From the NCBI RefSeq assembly GCF_032918005.1, contig NZ_CP136628.1:3705501-3769500 (forward strand): a stretch of 64,000 nucleotides of DNA, read 5' to 3'. Both the position numbers and the translations under genes were made by a program. The notes under the pieces were generated by a model. That model did not search any database. It had not been told where the DNA came from and saw only the letters and a program-made list of their open reading frames with translations. The DNA comes from Bradyrhizobium sp. NDS-1 (GTDB lineage Bacteria > Pseudomonadota > Alphaproteobacteria > Rhizobiales > Xanthobacteraceae). Numbering within the stretch: the first letter of the stretch is position 1; the number at the start of each line of letters is the position of its first letter. Below, piece by piece: positions 1 through 7,275 of this stretch.

Positions 1-1494
1 GGAGCGCGGGTCTATGGCCGCCGCAAGAAGCCGTTCTCGATCTGGACCAAGATGGAGCGCAAGTCGGTCGGCTTCGAGCAATTGTCCGACATTTTCGGCT
101 TCCGCCTCGTCGTCAACGACATCGAGGCCTGCTATCGCGCGCTCGGCATCGTCCACACCACCTGGCCGGTCGTGCCGGGGCGCTTCAAGGACTACATCTC
201 GACGCCGAAGCAGAACGACTACCGTTCGATCCACACCACGGTGATCGGCCCGGGTAACCAGCGCGTCGAGCTGCAGATCCGCACCGAGGCGATGGACCAG
301 ATCGCCGAGCGCGGCATCGCCGCGCACGTCTTCTACAAGGAAGGCGTCGGCTCGCCGACCGAATTTCTCAAGCGCGAGTCCAACGCGTTCGCCTGGCTGC
401 GCCACACCATCGGTATTCTCTCGGAGAGCGCCAACCCGGAGGAATTCCTCGAGCACACCAAGCTCGAGCTGTTCCACGACCAGGTGTTCTGCTTCACCCC
501 CAAGGGCAAGCTGATCGCGCTGCCGCGCCACGCCAACGTGATCGACTTCGCCTATGCCGTGCATACCGACGTGGGCAACAGCGCGGTGGGCTGCAAGATC
601 AACGGCCAGTTCGCGCCGCTGTCCTCGGAGCTCCAGAACGGCGACGAGGTCGAGGTGCTGACCTCGGAGGCACAATCGGCACCGCCTTCGGCATGGGAAA
701 CGCTTGCGGTCACCGGCAAGGCGCGCGCCGCGATCCGCCGCGCCACGCGCACCGCCGTGCGAGATCAATATGCCGGTCTCGGCCGGCGCATCGTGGAGCG
801 CCTGTTCGAGCGCGCCAAGATCGAATATGCCGACGACAAGCTCAAGGGCGCGCTGCCGCGGCTCGCGCGCACCTCCATCGAGGACGTGATGGCGGCGGTG
901 GGGCGCGGCGAGATCAAGGCCTCCCACGTCGCGCGTGCGATGTACCCCGACTACAAGGAGGAGCGCATCGCGCGCTACGGCGTCAAGAAGGGGCTCGCCG
1001 CCAAGCTCAAGGAGAAGTCGTCGGAGGCGCCGCGCAGCCCGGTCGCGATCCCGATCCGCGGCATCAACTCCGACCTGCCGATCAAGTTTGCCCCGAACGG
1101 CGGCGCGGTGCCCGGCGATCGCATCGTCGGCATCGTCACGCCGGGCGAGGGCATCACGATCTATCCGATCCAGGCGCCCGCGCTGAAGGATTTCGAGGAG
1201 GAGCCGGAACGCTGGCTCGATGTGCGCTGGGACATCGAGGACTCCGCGCCGCAGCGCTTCCCGGCCCGCATCAAGGTCGAGAACGTCAACGAGCCCGGGG
1301 CGCTGGCGCAGATCGCGACCGTGATCGCCGAGCACGACGGCAACATCGACAATATCAGCATGCAGCGCCGCTCACCCGATTTCACGGAGACGACGATCGA
1401 TCTCGAAGTCTACGATCTGAAGCACCTCAGCGCGATCCTGGCGCAACTGCGCGCGAAGGCGGTCGTCGCCAAAGTCGAACGTGTTAATGGATAG
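1..1494 (+). CDS. rsh: Bifunctional (p)ppGpp synthetase/hydrolase RSH, 3' part
   Basis: RelA/SpoT homologue that makes and degrades the alarmone (p)ppGpp. The frame is open from base 1, so the N-terminal HD hydrolase and the first part of the synthetase domain lie outside the window. Visible in order: the rest of the synthetase domain (IWTKMERKS, then YRSIHTTV and VELQIRT, residues 1-115), a TGS domain (about 150-215, starting LFHDQVFCFTPKGKL), a helical linker, and a C-terminal ACT domain (about 415-490, RIKVENVNEPGALAQIA). The 497 residues seen fit the C-terminal two thirds of a protein of roughly 750 residues. An internal ATG at base 52 lies inside the synthetase domain and is not the start. 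pdxJ follows closely, as in other Rhizobiales. Confidence 0.96.
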   Translation, partial: GARVYGRRKKPFSIWTKMERKSVGFEQLSDIFGFRLVVNDIEACYRALGIVHTTWPVVPGRFKDYISTPKQNDYRSIHTTVIGPGNQRVELQIRTEAMDQIAERGIAAHVFYKEGVGSPTEFLKRESNAFAWLRHTIGILSESANPEEFLEHTKLELFHDQVFCFTPKGKLIALPRHANVIDFAYAVHTDVGNSAVGCKINGQFAPLSSELQNGDEVEVLTSEAQSAPPSAWETLAVTGKARAAIRRATRTAVRDQYAGLGRRIVERLFERAKIEYADDKLKGALPRLARTSIEDVMAAVGRGEIKASHVARAMYPDYKEERIARYGVKKGLAAKLKEKSSEAPRSPVAIPIRGINSDLPIKFAPNGGAVPGDRIVGIVTPGEGITIYPIQAPALKDFEEEPERWLDVRWDIEDSAPQRFPARIKVENVNEPGALAQIATVIAEHDGNIDNISMQRRSPDFTETTIDLEVYDLKHLSAILAQLRAKAVVAKVERVNG

Positions 1495-1539
1495 GCGCAT
1501 CCCGCATGCGCCGGTCTCTCTGATTTCGTGAGTTCTGAA

Positions 1540-2292
1540 ATGCCCGCTTCGAAGCTCCGCCTCGGCGTCAATGTCGACCATGTCGCGACCCTGCGTAACG
1601 CGCGCGGAGGCCGCAATCCCGATCCGGTGCGGGCGGCGCTGCTGGCGATCGAGGCCGGTGCCGACGGCATCACCGCCCATTTGCGCGAGGATCGCCGCCA
1701 CATCCGCGACGAGGACATGGCGCGGCTGAAGGCCGAGATCTCCAAGCCGCTCAATTTCGAGATGGCGGCGACCGACGACATGATGCGCATCTCGCTCGCC
1801 ACCAGGCCGCACGCGGTGTGCCTGGTGCCCGAGCGGCGCCAGGAGGTGACCACCGAAGGCGGGCTGGATGTGGTCGGCCAGCACGACGCGCTCGCGCCTT
1901 ACATCGCGCGGCTGAACGACGCCGGTATTCGGGTCTCGCTGTTCATTGCCGCCGATCCCGCCCAGATCGAGATGGCGGCGCGGCTGCGCGCGCCGGTGAT
2001 CGAGATCCACACCGGCGCCTGGTGCGACGCCGTGGTCGACGGCCACACGGAGAAGGCCGAGGCTGAATGGCAGCGGATCGTGGCGGGCGCCAAGCTGGCC
2101 AAGGCTGCCGGGCTCGAGGTTCATGCCGGGCACGGGCTCGACTATACGACCGCGGAGACGATCGCAGCCCTGCCTGACATCATGGAGCTGAACATCGGCT
2201 ACTACATGATCGGCGAAGCGCTGTTCGTCGGCCTTGCCGAGACGGTGCGCAGCATGCGCGCGGCGATGGATCGCGGCCGGAGCCGGGCATGA
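1540..2292 (+). CDS. pdxJ: Pyridoxine 5'-phosphate synthase PdxJ
   Basis: Condenses 1-deoxy-D-xylulose 5-phosphate with 3-amino-2-oxopropyl phosphate to give pyridoxine 5'-phosphate, the last step of DXP-dependent vitamin B6 synthesis in the cytoplasm. The 250-residue protein has the family landmarks [15 protein letters not shown] near the N-terminus, HLREDRRHI with the catalytic histidine, EIHTG and [10 protein letters not shown] chose the ATG at 1540, which gives [14 protein letters not shown]; a GTG at 1528 is in frame and would add four residues. The stop overlaps the acpS start in an ATGA, so the two genes are probably translationally coupled. Confidence 0.96.
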   Translation: MPASKLRLGVNVDHVATLRNARGGRNPDPVRAALLAIEAGADGITAHLREDRRHIRDEDMARLKAEISKPLNFEMAATDDMMRISLATRPHAVCLVPERRQEVTTEGGLDVVGQHDALAPYIARLNDAGIRVSLFIAADPAQIEMAARLRAPVIEIHTGAWCDAVVDGHTEKAEAEWQRIVAGAKLAKAAGLEVHAGHGLDYTTAETIAALPDIMELNIGYYMIGEALFVGLAETVRSMRAAMDRGRSRA

Positions 2293-2708
2293 TCATCGGC
2301 ATCGGCTCCGACCTGATCGACATCACCCGCGTCGGCAAGGTGATCGAGCGCCATGGCGAGCGCTTCCTCGACCGCATCTTCACCGCGGCCGAGCGGGCCA
2401 AGGCGGAGCGGCGCGCCAAGAACGAGAAGATGGTGGTGGCGACCTATGCCAAGCGCTTCGCCGCCAAGGAGGCGTGCTCCAAGGCGCTCGGCACCGGGAT
2501 CCGGCGCGGGGTGTGGTGGCGCGACATGGGGGTGGTCAACCTTCCGGGCGGGCGGCCGACCATGCAACTGACCGGCGGCGCCCTGGCCCGGCTTCAGGCC
2601 CTGACGCCGGAAGGGTTCGAGGCGCGGATCGACCTGTCGATCACCGACGATTGGCCGCTGGCGCAGGCCTTCGTCATCATTTCCGCCGTGCCGCTGCCGA
2701 AACCCTGA
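2289..2708 (+). CDS. acpS: Holo-[acyl-carrier-protein] synthase AcpS
   Basis: Transfers the 4'-phosphopantetheine arm from CoA to apo-ACP, which activates ACP for fatty acid synthesis. The 139-residue length is normal for a group I AcpS. The N-terminal [14 protein letters not shown] carries the Mg-binding aspartate and [15 protein letters not shown] carries the conserved glutamate and lysine. The start overlaps the pdxJ stop by four bases. Downstream, about 245 bp without a gene precede lepB, so lepB may have its own promoter. Confidence 0.96.
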   Translation: MIIGIGSDLIDITRVGKVIERHGERFLDRIFTAAERAKAERRAKNEKMVVATYAKRFAAKEACSKALGTGIRRGVWWRDMGVVNLPGGRPTMQLTGGALARLQALTPEGFEARIDLSITDDWPLAQAFVIISAVPLPKP

Positions 2709-2954
2709 CCGGCCCGTGGATTTCATGAATTGTGTTATAAATCAATAAGTTATGGAGTTTTGATGCGATCCTTGATTGCGTGGCCTCCGACAACCGTCTA
2801 AAAGTCCGCGGACGCAAATCAGCCTGGGCGAATTCGGCTTTACGCCGGAATTGGCCCTCACTATCAGAATCAGGACAATCTCCTTGCGCCGCGAACCGGT
2901 GGGCCGTTCGCCGGAGGAGGGCGCTCTGTGATCGCCGCCGGAATTGAGAGAGCA
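2709..2954. other. Non-coding gap acpS-lepB
   Basis: About 245 bp without a credible gene. Bases 2725-2760 are strikingly AT-rich for this genome (tgtgttataaatcaataag), as expected of a promoter for the lepB-rnc-era run. No clear terminator for acpS is visible. Confidence 0.4.
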
Positions 2955-3719
2955 ATGAGCGTGACTTCGGGAACGAAAACTGAGAGCGGCGTCGGCGAAA
3001 CGATCCGGGTCGTGATCCACGCTCTCCTGATCGCGCTGGTGATCCGCACCTTCCTGTTCCAGCCGTTCAACATCCCGTCCGGCTCGATGAAGGCGACGCT
3101 GCTGGTCGGCGACTATCTGTTCGTCTCAAAATATTCCTACGGCTATAGCCATTATTCGATTCCGTTCTCGCCGCCGCTGTTCTCCGGGCGGATCTGGGGC
3201 TCGGATCCGGCCCGCGGCGACATCGTCGTGTTTCGACTGCCGAAGGACGATTCCACCGATTACATCAAGCGCGTGATCGGCCTTCCCGGCGATCGCATCC
3301 AGATGCGGGACGGGCTGCTCTACATCAACGACGCGCCGGTCGAGCGGCAGCGGATGAGCGAATATGTCGGAGAGGAGCCCTGCGGCTCGGAAGGCGGCGG
3401 CATCTCCCGGGTGAAGCGCTGGAAGGAAACGCTGCCGAACGGCGTGTCCTATGAGACGCTCGACTGTGCCGACAACGGCTATGTGGACAACACCAACGTC
3501 TACACAGTGCCATCAGGCCATTTCTTCATGATGGGCGACAATCGCGACAATTCCACCGACAGCCGCTTCCTCGGCCAGGTCGGCTATGTGCCGCAGGAGA
3601 ATCTGATCGGCCGCGCCCAGATGATCTTCTTCTCCATCGCCGAAGGCGAGCATGCCTGGATGTTCTGGCGCTGGCCGTGGGCGGTGCGCTGGAATCGCTT
3701 CTTCAAAATTGTCCGATGA
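2955..3719 (+). CDS. lepB: Signal peptidase I LepB
   Basis: Membrane-bound serine/lysine-dyad protease that removes signal peptides from proteins leaving through Sec or Tat. One membrane segment (about residues 17-36) is followed by the catalytic motif FNIPSGSM, with the nucleophile Ser44 by alignment to the known box B. The general-base lysine is in DYIKRVIGLPGD (Lys105). The C-terminal box GDNRDNSTDSR is present. I chose the ATG at 2955 because it follows GAGAG; a GTG at 2928 would add nine residues. The 254-residue length is usual. The stop overlaps the rnc start in an ATGA. Confidence 0.96.
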   Translation: MSVTSGTKTESGVGETIRVVIHALLIALVIRTFLFQPFNIPSGSMKATLLVGDYLFVSKYSYGYSHYSIPFSPPLFSGRIWGSDPARGDIVVFRLPKDDSTDYIKRVIGLPGDRIQMRDGLLYINDAPVERQRMSEYVGEEPCGSEGGGISRVKRWKETLPNGVSYETLDCADNGYVDNTNVYTVPSGHFFMMGDNRDNSTDSRFLGQVGYVPQENLIGRAQMIFFSIAEGEHAWMFWRWPWAVRWNRFFKIVR

Positions 3720-4627
3720 AAGACGAAGCCAAGGATATCGCGATCCAATCGATCGAGGCCCAACCGGGCCCCGACGGCGAAGCTGCGACCAAGAGCCTTG
3801 TCGCCAAGACTCCGGAAGCCAAGACTCCTGAACCCAAAACTCCTGAAACCAAGTCTCCTGGAGCAAAGACTCCTGAGGCCAAGGCGCCCGCGAAGAAAAA
3901 GCGGACGCGGAGCAGAAAGGCCAAGGGCAGCGATGCCAATGCGGCGCTCGAGGCGCGCATCGGCTACAGCTTCACCGACCCGAACCTCCTGATGCAGGGG
4001 ATCACGCATGTCTCGGCGCTGAAGTCCGGGCGCAAGCGCGGTGACAGCTATCAGCGTCTGGAATTTCTCGGCGACCACGTGCTCGGGCTCGTCGTCTCCG
4101 ACATGCTCTATCACGCCTTCCCGAACGCCGATGAGGGCGAGCTGTCCAAGCGTCTTGCCGAGCTCGTGCGCAAGGAAAGTTGCGCCGACGTCGCCAAGTC
4201 GCTCGGTCTGCTCGACGACATCAAGCTGGGCTCGGTCGGCTCCAGCGCCGACGCGCGCTTGCGCAAATCGGTGCTCGGCGACATCTGCGAGGCCGTGATC
4301 GGCGCTGTCTTCCTCGACGGCGGCTACGCGGCGGCGTCCGATTTCGTCAAACGCAACTGGACCGAGCGCATGCACAAGCCGCGCCGTCCCCTGCGCGATC
4401 CCAAGACCGTGTTGCAGGAATGGGCGCAGGGCAAGGGGCTGCCGACGCCGGTTTACCGCGAGGTCGAGCGCACCGGTCCGCACCACGATCCGCAATTCCG
4501 CGTCGCGGTGGATCTGCCTGGCCTCGCGCCGGCCGAGGGCATCGGCGGCAGCAAGCGCGCAGCAGAGAAGGTGGCAGCCTCGGTGATGATCGAACGCGAA
4601 GGCGTCGGCGGCAGCAATGACGGCTGA
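3716..4627 (+). CDS. rnc: Ribonuclease III with repetitive N-terminal tail
   Basis: Endonuclease cutting double-stranded RNA in rRNA maturation and mRNA turnover. The signature motif is ERLEFLGD-like (QRLEFLGDHVLGLVV), with DICEAVIGAVFLDGGY supplying the second acidic cluster. A C-terminal dsRNA-binding domain follows (DPKTVLQEWAQGKGLPTP to about residue 300). Before the catalytic domain (from about residue 78) there is an unusual low-complexity tail: repeats of KTPEA/KTPEP/KTPET/KSPGA at residues 31-58, then the basic stretch KKKRTRSRKAK. The 303-residue total is about 75 longer than E. coli RNase III because of this tail. The start overlaps lepB by four bases, and the end overlaps era by eleven. 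Confidence 0.95.
   Translation: MKDEAKDIAIQSIEAQPGPDGEAATKSLVAKTPEAKTPEPKTPETKSPGAKTPEAKAPAKKKRTRSRKAKGSDANAALEARIGYSFTDPNLLMQGITHVSALKSGRKRGDSYQRLEFLGDHVLGLVVSDMLYHAFPNADEGELSKRLAELVRKESCADVAKSLGLLDDIKLGSVGSSADARLRKSVLGDICEAVIGAVFLDGGYAAASDFVKRNWTERMHKPRRPLRDPKTVLQEWAQGKGLPTPVYREVERTGPHHDPQFRVAVDLPGLAPAEGIGGSKRAAEKVAASVMIEREGVGGSNDG
3806..3889 (+). repeat. In-frame 15-bp tandem repeat in rnc
   Basis: Five consecutive 15-bp units of the form AAGACTCCTGAAGCC, at 3806, 3821, 3836, 3851 and 3866, plus a degenerate sixth at 3881. They encode the KTPE-type pentapeptides of the RNase III tail. Units differ by one to four bases. As each unit is five codons, gain or loss of copies would keep the frame. 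Confidence 0.9.
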
Positions 4628-5543
4628 AGCAAGCGGCGAGACGCCTACTCCGACGCGCTGCGGCTTCGTTGCGCTGATCGGCGCGCCAAACGTCGGCAAG
4701 TCCACGCTGGTCAATGCGCTGGTCGGGGCCAAGGTCACGATCGTCTCGCGCAAGGTGCAAACCACGCGGGCGCTGATCCGCGGGATCGTGATCGAGAACA
4801 ACGCGCAAATCATCCTGGTCGACACGCCCGGCATCTTCCTGCCCAAGCGCAGGCTGGACCGCGCCATGGTCTCGACCGCCTGGAGCGGGGCGCATGACGC
4901 CGATCTCGTCTGCGTGCTGCTCGATGCCAAATCCGGAATCGACGAGGAAGCCGAGGCGATCCTCACCAAGGTCGCCAGCGTCAACCACGAGAAGATCCTC
5001 GTCATCAACAAGGTCGATCTGGTCCAACGCGAGAAATTGCTGGCGCTGGCACAGGCCGCCAACGAGCGCATGAAGTTCGCGCGGACCTTCATGATCGCGG
5101 CGATCTCGGGCGACGGCGTCGACGACATCCGCACGACGCTTTCAGAGATGGTGCCGCCGGGACCGTTCCTCTATCCCGAGGACCAGATGTCGGACGCGCC
5201 GATGCGGCAGCTCGCGGCCGAGATCACGCGCGAAAAAATCTATCAGAAGCTGCACCAGGAATTGCCCTACCAGTCCACGGTCGAGACGGACAAATGGGAG
5301 GAGCGCAAGGACAAGTCGGTGCGGATCGAGCAGACGATCTTCGTCGAGCGCGAAAGCCAGCGCAAGATCATGCTCGGCAAGGGCGGCGCCACCATCAAGT
5401 CGATCGGCGCAGACTCGCGCAAGGAGCTGATGCAGATCCTGGACGTGCCGGTGCATCTGTTCCTGTTCGTCAAGGTGCGCGAGAACTGGGGCGACGATCC
5501 CGATCGTTACCGCGAGATGGGCCTGGAATTTCCCAGGGAATAA
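4617..5543 (+). CDS. era: GTPase Era
   Basis: Ras-like GTPase needed for 16S rRNA 3'-end maturation and 30S assembly. The G motifs are all present: G1 GAPNVGKST, G3 DTPGIF and G4 NKVD. A C-terminal KH RNA-binding domain is seen around IMLGKGGATIKSIG. The 308-residue length is normal. The start lies eleven bases inside the end of rnc, the usual lepB-rnc-era coupling that links rRNA processing with ribosome assembly. Confidence 0.97.
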   Translation: MTAEASGETPTPTRCGFVALIGAPNVGKSTLVNALVGAKVTIVSRKVQTTRALIRGIVIENNAQIILVDTPGIFLPKRRLDRAMVSTAWSGAHDADLVCVLLDAKSGIDEEAEAILTKVASVNHEKILVINKVDLVQREKLLALAQAANERMKFARTFMIAAISGDGVDDIRTTLSEMVPPGPFLYPEDQMSDAPMRQLAAEITREKIYQKLHQELPYQSTVETDKWEERKDKSVRIEQTIFVERESQRKIMLGKGGATIKSIGADSRKELMQILDVPVHLFLFVKVRENWGDDPDRYREMGLEFPRE

Positions 5544-5563
5544 CCAGGAAAGATCAGTATCCG

Positions 5564-5944
5564 ATGAGCGTGCCCAGCAACGTCAGGCGCTTCGAAGCGC
5601 TGCTCTACGCATCGTTGATGCTGGACGCCTCGTCCGTTGCGGTTCAGGACCGCACGCCCAATGCCCAGGTGACCGAGCAGATGATCATGACGGGGACCTT
5701 GCTGGCCGGCGGCATGATCCTGCTCCTGGTTTATTTCGTCAGGCTCGCCGCGCATCATCGCAAGAACTGGCCGCGCTTTGTGCTGGCGGCAGCGCTGGTG
5801 CTGACGGTGATCTCGCTCGGCCAGATCATTGGGGAGAAGGGCCTGGAGCTCGACAGCGCCATCGAGATCGTGTCCTGCGCGCTGACGACGATGGGCCTGT
5901 ACTACTCCTCCACCGGCGACGCGCAGGGCTGGTTCAACGCGTGA
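5564..5944 (+). CDS. Small two-helix membrane protein, unknown function
   Basis: A 126-residue protein with two strongly hydrophobic segments (about residues 44-62 and 72-92) and a hydrophilic N-terminus. The ATG at 5564 is 20 bases after the era stop and follows CCAGGAAAGATC, so it is probably co-transcribed with era. I do not recognise a named domain. It sits between era and recO, genes that are adjacent in many relatives. The reading frame also runs back into era, but the composition there is that of an antisense or shifted frame. Confidence 0.75.
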   Translation: MSVPSNVRRFEALLYASLMLDASSVAVQDRTPNAQVTEQMIMTGTLLAGGMILLLVYFVRLAAHHRKNWPRFVLAAALVLTVISLGQIIGEKGLELDSAIEIVSCALTTMGLYYSSTGDAQGWFNA

Positions 5945-5963
5945 CGTTTTGCGCGGTGCCATA

Positions 5964-6054
5964 GGGTGGGGCAGAGGCGCGCCCTTGCGCGCCGTGCCCA
6001 CCATCGCATCATGGTCGCAAAAATGCGTGGGCGCGCATCGCTTTGCCCACCCCA
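5964..6054. repeat. Palindromic intergenic repeat, family B copy 1
   Basis: An imperfect long palindrome beginning agggtggggcagaggcgcgc and ending gcatcgctttgcccacccc, with an internal gtgcccaccat. The same arrangement recurs at 29806-29886. It fills most of the gap before recO. Confidence 0.75.
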
Positions 6055-6085
6055 TAATAGTTCGAAATGCGATAAGATTCCTCCC

Positions 6086-6838
6086 ATGGAATGGACCGAC
6101 GAGGGCATCGTGCTGGGCGTGCGGCGGCATGGCGAATCCAGCGCCATCGTCGAGCTCTTGACGCGCGGGCACGGCCGGCATCTCGGTCTCGTGCGCGGCG
6201 GCGCCGGCTCGCGGATGCGGCCCTTGCTGCAGCCGGGAAACAGCGTGAGCGTGGTGTGGCGGGCGCGGCTGGACGAGCATCTCGGCACCTACGCGATCGA
6301 GGGCCTGAAGCTGCGCGCGGCCAATTTGCTCGGATCATCCCATGGAGTTTACGGCGTCACTCATCTCGCTTCGATTGCGCGGCTCTTGCCGGAGCGCGAT
6401 CCGCACGAGGAGATTTTTGCGCTGCTCGAGCATTCGCTCGACGATTTCGACGATATCGGCGGCGCCGCCGTCCATGTCATCCATTTCGAGTTGGCGATGC
6501 TCGCCGAGCTCGGCTTCGGGCTGGCGCTGGACAATTGCGCGGTGACCGGCGAGACCACCGACCTGATCTACGTCTCACCGAAATCCGGCGGCGCGGTATC
6601 GCGCGGCGCAGGCGAGCCTTGGCGCGACCGCCTGTTGCGCCTGCCGCCATTCCTGCGCCAGGGCGAAACCGCCAGCGATCTCACCGAGCAGGATCTCCAG
6701 GACGGCTTTCGGCTCACCGGTCTGTTCCTGCTGCGCCACGTGCTGGAGCCGCGCGGGCAGGGCCATTCCGACGCGCGCGCGGGCTTCATCAATGCCCTGA
6801 CACGGCAGCAGGCGAAGGCGGCGATCCCGGCGCCATGA
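6086..6838 (+). CDS. recO: DNA repair protein RecO
   Basis: Recombination mediator that helps RecR load RecA on SSB-coated single-stranded DNA in gap repair. The 250-residue protein opens with the family-typical [43 protein letters not shown] OB-fold region (quoted in part: [20 protein letters not shown]). The C-terminal helical part ends [17 protein letters not shown]. The ATG at 6086 starts the conserved sequence. An in-frame ATG at 5966 lies inside the upstream repeat and is rejected. Confidence 0.94.
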   Translation: MEWTDEGIVLGVRRHGESSAIVELLTRGHGRHLGLVRGGAGSRMRPLLQPGNSVSVVWRARLDEHLGTYAIEGLKLRAANLLGSSHGVYGVTHLASIARLLPERDPHEEIFALLEHSLDDFDDIGGAAVHVIHFELAMLAELGFGLALDNCAVTGETTDLIYVSPKSGGAVSRGAGEPWRDRLLRLPPFLRQGETASDLTEQDLQDGFRLTGLFLLRHVLEPRGQGHSDARAGFINALTRQQAKAAIPAP

Positions 6839-6850
6839 GCGAGGCGGGAC

Positions 6851-6895
6851 TCTGGATTGTCGCTTGATGTGAAGTTCCATGGAACGAAATCCAGA
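6851..6895. repeat. Nested inverted repeat after recO
   Basis: Outer arms tctggatt (6851-6858) and aatccaga (6888-6895) enclose the perfect 12-bp palindrome gttccatggaac (6873-6884). It could end recO transcription or act as an operator for the small gene at 6940. There is no T-tract. Confidence 0.5.
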
Positions 6896-6939
6896 CTGAT
6901 GGAATTGGCAATGAGGGTTCCACAACGGGGACAGCCTAA

Positions 6940-7215
6940 ATGTTGATCAGGGGATTCGCCTTGTCCGCGGCGCTGCTCGCGTTTGCGCCTGATGCAATGG
7001 CTGCGGAGCCGCAACCCGGCGCGTTTCGCCGGGCCTCCTGCACCGTCGTCAGGTACTATGTGGCCAAATATTCTGCTGCGGCCGCAGAGACATGGGCGCG
7101 GTCCAAGGGGGCGACGGAGGCCGAAATCGAGGCCGCCCGGCGTTGTCTGGCCAATGTGCCGACGCCGCCTCAGGACAAGTCCCAAACCGTGACAGCCGGA
7201 TGGGCGGGCCACTAG
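6940..7215 (+). CDS. Small secreted protein, unknown function
   Basis: A 91-residue protein with a clear Sec signal peptide (MLIRGFALSAALLAFAPDAMAA, cleavage probably after AMA-A). The mature part is about 70 residues with two cysteines (RASCTVV and RRCLANV) that could form a disulfide in the periplasm. GATEAEIEAARRCL looks helical. No family recognised. It lies between recO and parC on the same strand, 100 bases from recO and 60 from parC. Confidence 0.7.
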   Translation: MLIRGFALSAALLAFAPDAMAAEPQPGAFRRASCTVVRYYVAKYSAAAAETWARSKGATEAEIEAARRCLANVPTPPQDKSQTVTAGWAGH

Positions 7216-7275
7216 CCGCCCACAGGGAACCAATCCATCCTTGCCCGATTCGCTTCCACGGTTTAACCGGGCGGC

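Noticed and set aside
3584..5134. A 516-codon open frame opposite lepB, rnc and era
   Set aside because: It mirrors three certain genes and has no recognisable domain.
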